A DNA stretch of 10,558 bases, taken from contig CBDFAX010000043.1 in the NCBI GenBank assembly GCA_965245735.1, forward strand, positions 1 to 10,558, given 5' to 3'. Positions 6,356-10,558 of the stretch are shown in pieces (positions within the stretch are counted from its first letter, which is position 1; each line of letters starts with the position of its first letter). This DNA is from Abiotrophia sp965245735. Its GTDB lineage: Bacteria; Bacillota; Bacilli; Lactobacillales; Aerococcaceae. The position numbers were made by a program, and so were the translations under genes. Under the pieces are notes generated by a model. It ran no database searches and was not told the DNA's origin. It was given only the letters and a program-made list of their open reading frames with translations.

Positions 6356-6964
6356 TTAGCCTAATTTGTTGTAGTATTCAACGACGAGGGCTTCGTCGAT
6401 TTCAGCGTTAAGTTCGCTACGTTCTGGTAAGCGAGTCAAAGTCCCTTCGAAAGCAGCTGCATCGTAAGAAACGAAGTCTAAACGAGAAACAGTGTTTTCC
6501 AAAGCTTCCTTGATGATTGCTAAGTCGCGAGAAGATTCACGCAAACCAATCACTTGACCTGGTGTTACCAAGTAAGAAGGAATGTCCACACGCTTGCCGT
6601 CAACAGTCACGTGACCGTGGTTTACTAATTGACGAGCTTGACGACGAGTGGTAGCAAAACCTAAACGGTATACCAAGTTGTCCAAACGAGTTTCCAATAA
6701 AGCCATGAAGTTTTCACCGTGTTTACCGGTTTTGATCTTACCAGCTTTGCGGAACAAGGTCGCGAATTGACGCTCGTTCATGCCGTAAGTGTGGCGTAAT
6801 TTTTGTTTTTCTTGTAATTGCAAACCATACTCAGAGATTTTCTTACGTTGGTTGCCGTGTTGACCTGGTGCGTAGTTACGACGTGCTAACTCTTTACCAG
6901 TTTCAGATAATGAGATGCCTAAGCGGCGAGATAATTTCCAAGATGGACCTGTGTAACGAGACAT
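6356..6964 (-). CDS. rpsD: 30S ribosomal protein S4
   Basis: S4 (202 aa) binds 16S rRNA early in 30S assembly, sits at the mRNA entry region, and in Bacillus subtilis represses its own mRNA. The sequence starts MSRYTGPSWKLSRR, typical of S4. It carries RNYAPGQHG at 29-37 and the S4 RNA-binding domain from RLDNLVYRLGFA (93-104) through GHVTVDGKRVDIPSYLV (117-133), and ends in YYNKLG. It contains no cysteine, so it is the zinc-free form. Length is that of the family. The ATG at 6964 has GGAGG nine bases upstream. The gene is monocistronic, as is usual for rpsD in Firmicutes, with its own strong promoter at 7147-7175, a roughly 175-base structured leader and a terminator at 6315-6341. Confidence 0.98.
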   Translation of the reverse strand: MSRYTGPSWKLSRRLGISLSETGKELARRNYAPGQHGNQRKKISEYGLQLQEKQKLRHTYGMNERQFATLFRKAGKIKTGKHGENFMALLETRLDNLVYRLGFATTRRQARQLVNHGHVTVDGKRVDIPSYLVTPGQVIGLRESSRDLAIIKEALENTVSRLDFVSYDAAAFEGTLTRLPERSELNAEIDEALVVEYYNKLG

Positions 6965-7140
6965 TCTTGAATTCCTCCAATAAAATAGATTTTTGTTTGG
7001 AGTAAAATAATCCTAAAAAACCGAATGCGTGCAGGTGATGTGAGGCGTTCGCTTTTCTGCAGCCGCAGTTACTAACCTACCCCAAGGGGGCAATCAACTG
7101 TTGACGCGCTTTCCTTTTTTATGCTGCATTATTTTACACT
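6965..7140 (-). promoter_or_regulatory. Structured rpsD leader, candidate S4 autoregulatory RNA
   Basis: Three elements can be paired by hand on the minus strand. Bases tgcagc (7123-7128) complement gctgca (7058-7063), and a gcgt/acgc pairing outside that interval would cross it, a possible pseudoknot. A hairpin with arms cgaacgc (7045-7051) and gcattcg (7022-7028), one mismatch, is followed by T6 (7015-7020), resembling an attenuator. Finally ctccaa (6997-7002) is perfectly complementary to ttggag (6975-6980), which contains the Shine-Dalgarno, so it could hide the ribosome-binding site. Feedback by S4 on rpsD leaders is established in Bacillus; the structures here are inference. Confidence 0.5.
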
Positions 7141-7146
7141 CTTACG

Positions 7147-7175
7147 ATTATAGCAAATTCTTCTGGCGCTGACAA
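7147..7175 (-). promoter_or_regulatory. Strong promoter of rpsD
   Basis: TTGTCA (7170-7175) and a perfect TATAAT (7147-7152) are 17 bp apart, with TG one base before the -10 box (extended -10). This is near consensus, as expected for a ribosomal protein gene. Confidence 0.85.
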
Positions 7176-7187
7176 GTCTTGTCGCGC
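7166..7187. promoter_or_regulatory. Inverted repeat overlapping the rpsD -35 box
   Basis: GCGC (7166-7169) and GACAA (7171-7175) are mirrored by TTGTC (7179-7183) and GCGC (7184-7187) around a three-base centre, with one unpaired T at 7170. As RNA it is a nine-pair stem with one bulge, 22 bases past the tag stop, but no T-run follows. It could be a weak or Rho-assisted terminator of the nudF-tag operon, or an operator on the rpsD promoter. Confidence 0.5.
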
Positions 7188-7209
7188 AAATATTTTTGCC
7201 TAGCTGCTC

Positions 7210-7758
7210 CTATTTAAAGTCACAAGACTCTAGGTGGTCATTCACAATTCCGACTGCCTGCATAAAGGCATAAACCGTGGTCGACCCCACGAATTTGAAG
7301 CCCCGCTTCTGCAGGTCTTTACTCATTTTATCCGACAAGTCTGACTTAACTGGCACCTGGTCTATTGAAGTCCAGTGATTGATAAGGGGCTGACCCTGGA
7401 CAAAGCTCCAAATATAGTTAGAAAAAGAGCCAAACTCCTTAGAAACCGCAAGGTAGGCTTGGGCATTGGTCGTGACGGCCTTAATCTTCAGGCGATTACG
7501 TACCACACCAGGATCAGCTAACAAGGCCTCCCATTTGGCTTCATCATACTCGGCCACTACTTGAGGCACAAAATCATCATAGGCTTGGCAGAGAGTCTCC
7601 ATCTTAGACAAAATGGTTAACCAGCTGAGGCCAGCTTGCATACCTTCAAGAATCAGCATCTTAAAGAGATAATGGTCGTCATAAGAGGGCACGCCCCATT
7701 CGGTGTCATGATAGTGAGTCTCCAAAGCATGCTTGGTGGCCCAATCACATCGTTTCAT
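7210..7758 (-). CDS. tag: DNA-3-methyladenine glycosylase I
   Basis: Tag (182 aa) removes 3-methyladenine from alkylated DNA as the first step of base excision repair. The zinc-binding residues of the family are all present at C4, H17, H175 and C179, the same numbers as in Escherichia coli Tag. The N-terminal CDW and the DTEWGVP segment (18-24) are typical. The helix LEGMQAGLSW (37-46) carries the conserved E38 and W46 of the base-binding pocket, and FKFVGST (155-161) is also characteristic. Length is normal. Its ATG shares one base with the mtnN stop (TAATG), so it is translated as the last gene of the nudF operon. A possible hairpin at 7166-7187 ends the unit. No adaptive-response gene (ada, alkA) is nearby, consistent with constitutive expression. 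Confidence 0.96.
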   Translation of the reverse strand: MKRCDWATKHALETHYHDTEWGVPSYDDHYLFKMLILEGMQAGLSWLTILSKMETLCQAYDDFVPQVVAEYDEAKWEALLADPGVVRNRLKIKAVTTNAQAYLAVSKEFGSFSNYIWSFVQGQPLINHWTSIDQVPVKSDLSDKMSKDLQKRGFKFVGSTTVYAFMQAVGIVNDHLESCDFK

Positions 7759-8459
7759 TAGATAACCTCTCCCATACGCTCCAAGAGTTCCATGACCAAG
7801 CTAGCAGATTCCTTACCAGCTAAGAGAATGAACTCATCGAAAGTGATGTTAGCTTGATCATCGGCAGAGTCCGAGATGGCCCGAATGACCACACAAGGTG
7901 TCTTGAGCACATAGGCCGCTTGGGCAATGGCGGCTGACTCCATTTCACAGGCTAAGGCCTGAGGGAAATTTGCCTTGATAGGGGCCTGTTGGCTTGGTCC
8001 CGCTACGAAGGCATCGCCTGAGACAATCAGGCCACGATAGACCAGCTTGCCCTTGGCTTGGTAGAGTTGGGCTGCCAAGTCTGATAGGGCTGAGTGGGTC
8101 TCATAGGCTGCTGGCATGCCGGCCATTTGACCGATTTGATAGCCAAATGCTGTCACATCCGCATCATGATGGCGCAGTTGATCTGCTACCACCACGTCCC
8201 CTACCTTGAGGCCGTGGCCCAGGGCGCCGGCGCTCCCGGTGTTGATGACTAGGTCCACATCAAAAAGCTGCTTGAGCAAGGTCACCGTCATGGCGGCATT
8301 GACCTTACCAATCCCGGATTGGACCAAGACTACCTCCTGGCCAGAGAGTTGACCTTGGTAGAAGGTGTAGCCAGCCACAACTTGCTCTGATTCCTGCTGG
8401 AGGGCTTGTTTGAGTAGGCGGATTTCTTCTTCCATGGCGCCAATAAGTCCGATTTTCAT
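7758..8459 (-). CDS. mtnN: 5'-methylthioadenosine/S-adenosylhomocysteine nucleosidase
   Basis: MtnN (Pfs, 233 aa) hydrolyses MTA and SAH, releasing adenine and methylthioribose or S-ribosylhomocysteine, the latter feeding LuxS and autoinducer-2 synthesis where that enzyme exists. The N-terminus MKIGLIGAMEEE carries catalytic E12; NTGSAG (73-78) is the phosphorylase-fold signature; FVAG (151-154) lines the base pocket; CEMESAA (171-177) supplies E174; and RAISDSAD (193-200) supplies D197. These positions equal those of the Escherichia coli enzyme. The ATG at 8459 has AAGGAG seven bases upstream. It lies 20 bases after the small membrane protein gene and overlaps tag by one base, so it sits third in a four-gene operon. 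The enzyme is cytoplasmic; length is normal. Confidence 0.97.
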   Translation of the reverse strand: MKIGLIGAMEEEIRLLKQALQQESEQVVAGYTFYQGQLSGQEVVLVQSGIGKVNAAMTVTLLKQLFDVDLVINTGSAGALGHGLKVGDVVVADQLRHHDADVTAFGYQIGQMAGMPAAYETHSALSDLAAQLYQAKGKLVYRGLIVSGDAFVAGPSQQAPIKANFPQALACEMESAAIAQAAYVLKTPCVVIRAISDSADDQANITFDEFILLAGKESASLVMELLERMGEVI

Positions 8460-8479
8460 AGATTAACTCCTTCTTCTAA

Positions 8480-8986
8480 TTAAAATACAAACATAATCAC
8501 CATGACAATGAGTAGCAAGACAGCTACCAGTATCAGGGCATTATTAAGGAAACGATCCAGTCGCAGGCTATAAGGTCCCTTGACTTTAGGGGGCTTGCTA
8601 GCAGGCGCGGGCTCTTCTTCATATTCGTCATATTCGTCGTATTCTTCATTTTCCTTATATGCCACATAGGCCTGATGCGCATCATAGTCGTAGCCCTCAT
8701 CCTCATAAGTCTCAGTCCCATAAGATGAATCTTCATAAGCGGAATAGTCTTGATAATGGGACGCTTGCGGAATTTCCTCAACTTCATGATAGGCATAGGG
8801 ATCTTCTTGCCAATTCTTACTAGAGTAGACCTGAGTTTGGCCCAAGTCCTGGTCTTGGTCTTCTAGGGCTGGCCAATCCACTTGTTTGCTTTCTTGGCTG
8901 GCGCCCCCCTTGACATAGTCTTCATATTCCCGTCGGTGCTTGTCCTTGCCGTGGTAGCGGGACATGCGCGTTTCGGTCTCAGGCAT
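8480..8986 (-). CDS. Acidic, tyrosine-rich, C-terminally membrane-anchored protein (MacP-position candidate)
   Basis: A 168-residue protein without catalytic motifs. The N-terminal 30 residues are charged (RYHGKDKHRREYEDY). The middle, roughly residues 60-125, is low-complexity and dominated by Tyr, Asp and Glu (for example YDEYDEYEEE). A short Pro/Lys segment (PASKPPKVKG) and LRLDRFLNN precede a single C-terminal hydrophobic helix of about 19 residues. This implies a cytoplasmic N-terminus and a bitopic anchor. In streptococci the slot between the NUDIX gene and mtnN (pfs) holds macP, a small bitopic activator of the cell-wall synthase PBP2a; the position and topology match, but this protein is longer and the middle is unlike anything I recognise. 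Start: ATG 8986 has AGGAGG eight bases upstream and overlaps the nudF stop by eight bases; the in-frame GTG at 8995 lies too close to that site. Assignment to MacP is inference. Confidence 0.8.
   Translation of the reverse strand: MPETETRMSRYHGKDKHRREYEDYVKGGASQESKQVDWPALEDQDQDLGQTQVYSSKNWQEDPYAYHEVEEIPQASHYQDYSAYEDSSYGTETYEDEGYDYDAHQAYVAYKENEEYDEYDEYEEEPAPASKPPKVKGPYSLRLDRFLNNALILVAVLLLIVMVIMFVF
8619..8645. repeat. Three 9-bp tandem repeats in the acidic protein gene
   Basis: tcatattcg occurs at 8619-8627 and 8628-8636, with a variant tcgtattct at 8637-8645. They encode the (E/D)-Y-(D/E) triplet repeats of the low-complexity region; copy-number change would stay in frame. Confidence 0.85.
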
Positions 8987-9560
8987 GCAAGCCACCTCCT
9001 CCTAACCAGAGTTGGAGAGCGTAGAGGGTCTTAAGGTCAATAATTTGTCCTTGGTCCAGTAGATTTTGGACTTGCTGACGTGTCATTTCAAAAAGTTCAA
9101 TGCCCTCATCATCATCCTGAGGCAGTGGATTCTCGACTGAGACCAGACCATGGGCATAATAGAGGGTTAACTTCTCGTCTAGGAAGCCTGGCGAGGCATA
9201 GAAGTCGCCCAGATTCTGCCAGTGGGCTGCCTGATAGGTGGTTTCTTCTTCTAACTCACGCTTGGCACCTTCTAGGGGCTGGTCCTGATCGCCTTTATCC
9301 AGAATACCAGCTGGAATTTCATAGGTATCAGAATCGATTGCCGCCCGGTACTGCTTGACCAAGAGGACCTTGTCTTCAGGCGTGACGGCTAGAATGGCCA
9401 CCGCCGGTTTCTTATGGATAAGCTCACGCTCGACCACCTGGCCTTGGTCCAATCTTACCTGATTAAGGTAGGTTTGCAGAATGACGCCATCAAAGATTAA
9501 CTGGGTCGACACCATGCGGGATGATTGATTAAAGCTGACTTCATTGGCTGCAATTTTCAT
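8979..9560 (-). CDS. nudF: NUDIX hydrolase, probable ADP-ribose pyrophosphatase
   Basis: A 193-residue NUDIX enzyme of the NudF/YqkG type, expected to hydrolyse ADP-ribose to AMP and ribose 5-phosphate. The fold is typical: an N-terminal beta-rich part (HKKPAVAILAV at 49-59), then LLVKQYRAAIDSDTYEIPAG (66-85), and the NUDIX box from G85 to Y109 with R101, E102, E105 and E106 kept, followed by YASPGFLDEKLTLYYA (121-136), characteristic of ADP-ribose pyrophosphatases. Oddities: the box is two residues longer than GX5EX7REUXEEXGU, the first Glu position is Asp91, and the final Gly is Thr108. The ATG at 9560 has AAGGAGG seven or eight bases upstream. It is the first gene of the nudF/membrane protein/mtnN/tag operon, with a candidate promoter at 9591-9619. 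Confidence 0.92.
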   Translation of the reverse strand: MKIAANEVSFNQSSRMVSTQLIFDGVILQTYLNQVRLDQGQVVERELIHKKPAVAILAVTPEDKVLLVKQYRAAIDSDTYEIPAGILDKGDQDQPLEGAKRELEEETTYQAAHWQNLGDFYASPGFLDEKLTLYYAHGLVSVENPLPQDDDEGIELFEMTRQQVQNLLDQGQIIDLKTLYALQLWLGGGGLHA

Positions 9561-9590
9561 AGAGCAGACCTCCTTTTACTACTTGACTCT

Positions 9591-9619
9591 AGCATAGCCT
9601 CTCCCCTGCCATAAAGCAA
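9591..9619 (-). promoter_or_regulatory. Candidate promoter of the nudF operon
   Basis: TTGCTT (9614-9619) and TATGCT (9591-9596) are 17 bp apart on the minus strand. The match to consensus is modest. It begins directly after the T-run of the hairpin at 9621-9659. Confidence 0.4.
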
Positions 9620-9620
9620 G

Positions 9621-9659
9621 AAAAAGGCCACGGCTTAAGTCTTACTTAAAAATAGGCCT
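9621..9659 (-). terminator. Terminator-like hairpin between divergent nudF and xpaC-like genes
   Basis: On the minus strand aggcc (9655-9659) pairs with ggcct (9625-9629), an inner stem ttaag/cttaa (9645-9649 with 9635-9639) follows after a symmetric five-base internal loop, and five T come next (9621-9625). No minus-strand gene ends here within the window, so it may block antisense transcription entering nudF. Confidence 0.45.
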
Positions 9660-9687
9660 CAAGTCCGATACACAAGTCCAGGTCCTG

Positions 9688-9696
9688 TGCTACAAT
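9688..9696 (+). promoter_or_regulatory. Extended -10 promoter of the xpaC-like gene
   Basis: TG (9688-9689), one base, then TACAAT (9691-9696). No good -35 box is present; instead caagtcc occurs twice, at 9660-9666 and 9673-9679, one 13-bp step apart, which could be an activator site. Confidence 0.5.
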
Positions 9697-9729
9697 AGAG
9701 ACAGTAAAACGAATAAGGAGGTTTTGAAT

Positions 9730-10558
9730 ATGTGGTTACCAGGTCAATTAATAATTGTCAGTCCTTTGATTGTCACTTCCCTTGTCCTCCACCTAGCCTA
9801 TCGAAACTTAGATTTCTCCAGCCGCTTGGCAGCATATAAAAAAAGTATTCAACGTCGTGCCGGTATTGGCATCGGCCTATTCTTCATCTTGAATTTCCTA
9901 TTCAAGAACTTATTTACTGGAGGCTATGGCTTAGCCACACGTCTAGTCCTGGCTTTCGTCCTCTATGGACTGGGCCTTCTGATCCTAGCCACTGGCTTCC
10001 AGCTGATTAATAAACTCAAACCTGCTGACTGGGTCCGTTACTTCTTCTATATTGGCATTGCATGCACCATTCTGGCTGTCAATGCCATTGTCTCGGGCAA
10101 CCATTTAGACTTTGAATGGATCTTCGCTCTCATCTTCCTAGAGCTCTTCGGCTTGGCCTGTGTGACCGGCTTGGTAGTTCTAGCCAAGTTTGCCGGACCT
10201 AGCGAGGAAGACCCCTATAAGACTTCTGTCACACGCACAAGCAGCAACAAGGTCCAACACTACCGCCAAGCAGGTCTGTCGGACCAAGAAATTCAATTCT
10301 TACGCCAACAACTGGCCACTGCCAAGCCTCAAATCCAAAGCATCGAGCAGGAGTTCAACCAAAACGCTAAGCTCCGCACTCTGGAAGTTCGCTACAATAC
10401 CGTTAAGGTCTGCCAAAATTACTTCAAGGACATCGTCAATCAGCCTAAACGCCTGGTCGAAGCCAGTGACTTCCTCTATAAGTACCTGCCTTCCCTAGAA
10501 GATATTCTTAAGAAGTATAACGAAATTAACGGCCACGTTGCCAAGAACAAGCAAACCT
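9730..10558 (+). CDS. xpaC: XpaC-family membrane protein (5-bromo-4-chloroindolyl phosphate hydrolysis protein), partial
   Basis: An open frame of 276 codons that runs off the right edge without a stop. The start is ATG 9730 with AAGGAGG eight bases upstream. About five hydrophobic helices occupy residues 6-24, 43-61, 70-91, 103-121 and 130-152. A cytoplasmic, probably helical domain follows: HYRQAGLSDQEIQFLRQQL (177-195), FKDIVNQPKRL (232-242), FLYKYLPSLEDI (248-259). The blend of GLSDxEIxFxR with KDIVxxPKRLxExxxFLYxxLPSL is what I recognise as the XpaC family. Members are often followed by telA, the toxic-anion-resistance gene, and have been linked to envelope stress; their biochemical role is not firmly known. 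The gene is divergent from nudF and has its own promoter at 9688-9696. The C-terminus and any partner lie outside the window. Confidence 0.85.
   Translation, partial: MWLPGQLIIVSPLIVTSLVLHLAYRNLDFSSRLAAYKKSIQRRAGIGIGLFFILNFLFKNLFTGGYGLATRLVLAFVLYGLGLLILATGFQLINKLKPADWVRYFFYIGIACTILAVNAIVSGNHLDFEWIFALIFLELFGLACVTGLVVLAKFAGPSEEDPYKTSVTRTSSNKVQHYRQAGLSDQEIQFLRQQLATAKPQIQSIEQEFNQNAKLRTLEVRYNTVKVCQNYFKDIVNQPKRLVEASDFLYKYLPSLEDILKKYNEINGHVAKNKQT

Noticed and set aside
6965..7140. T-box or metabolite riboswitch upstream of rpsD
   Set aside because: No T-box core sequence or known aptamer consensus was seen; an S4-binding leader is the simpler explanation for this gene.
8533..8796. Minus-strand 87-codon ORF within the acidic membrane protein gene
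   Set aside because: It is an alternate frame of the Tyr/Asp/Glu low-complexity tract, giving a Met/Arg-rich translation typical of a shadow frame; the main frame has the good start and a proper membrane anchor.
8993..8995. GTG start for the acidic membrane protein
   Set aside because: It overlaps the ribosome-binding region; ATG at 8986 is eight bases from AGGAGG.
10190..10498. Plus-strand 102-codon ORF
   Set aside because: Out-of-frame shadow inside the xpaC-like gene, whose own frame is open from 9730 to the window end and recognisable.

Overview
The window looks like the chromosome of a low-to-moderate GC Firmicute of the order Lactobacillales, plausibly an Aerococcaceae-like coccus (genus not resolvable by eye). 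The reasons are an RNase HIII with the Firmicutes N-terminal domain, a cysteine-free (zinc-less) ribosomal protein S4, strong AGGAGG ribosome-binding sites, sigma-A-type promoters, and a NUDIX / small membrane protein / MTA-SAH nucleosidase gene order familiar from streptococci. Almost everything is on the minus strand. The only convincing plus-strand gene is the partial xpaC-like gene at the right end.

Layout, left to right. (1) 39-353 (-): a 104-residue protein that is the N-terminal domain of RNase HIII joined to one membrane helix, with its own promoter. It is followed by an AT-rich stretch (354-643) with one possible 17-codon ORF. (2) 701-1660 (-): rnhC, RNase HIII, with a good intrinsic terminator at 644-683. 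(3) 1829-2572 (-): a class I SAM-dependent methyltransferase. rnhC and the methyltransferase gene have near-copy promoter-leader segments. (4) 2684-5880 (-): two overlapping genes for a heterodimeric ABC exporter, ended by two hairpins. A 430-bp AT-rich intergenic region precedes them and holds a promoter and a possible 35-codon leader ORF. (5) 6356-6964 (-): rpsD, with a long structured leader and a strong promoter, ended by a terminator identical over 29 bp to the one after the ABC operon. (6) 7210-9560 (-): a four-gene operon nudF / small acidic membrane protein / mtnN / tag, with overlaps or short gaps throughout. (7) 9730 to the end (+): the start of an XpaC-family membrane protein, divergent from nudF.

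Functional links. rnhC (ribonucleotide and RNA-DNA hybrid repair), tag (3-methyladenine excision) and nudF (nucleoside diphosphate sugar clean-up) are genome and nucleotide housekeeping. mtnN removes the methyltransferase by-product SAH and also MTA. The small membrane protein between nudF and mtnN holds the position of macP, the PBP2a cofactor of pneumococcus, so it is a cell-wall candidate by synteny. The ABC pair is the only accessory-looking cassette, and its substrate is unknown.

The most notable features are the stand-alone membrane-anchored RNase HIII N-domain with an in-frame 12-bp repeat inside its membrane helix; a repeated punctuation architecture in which a hairpin overlaps or directly precedes the next gene's -35 box (rnhC, methyltransferase, rpsD, nudF); and an rpsD leader with a Shine-Dalgarno-sequestering helix, an attenuator-like hairpin and a possible pseudoknot. 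No tRNA, rRNA, CRISPR array, insertion sequence or transposase was seen.
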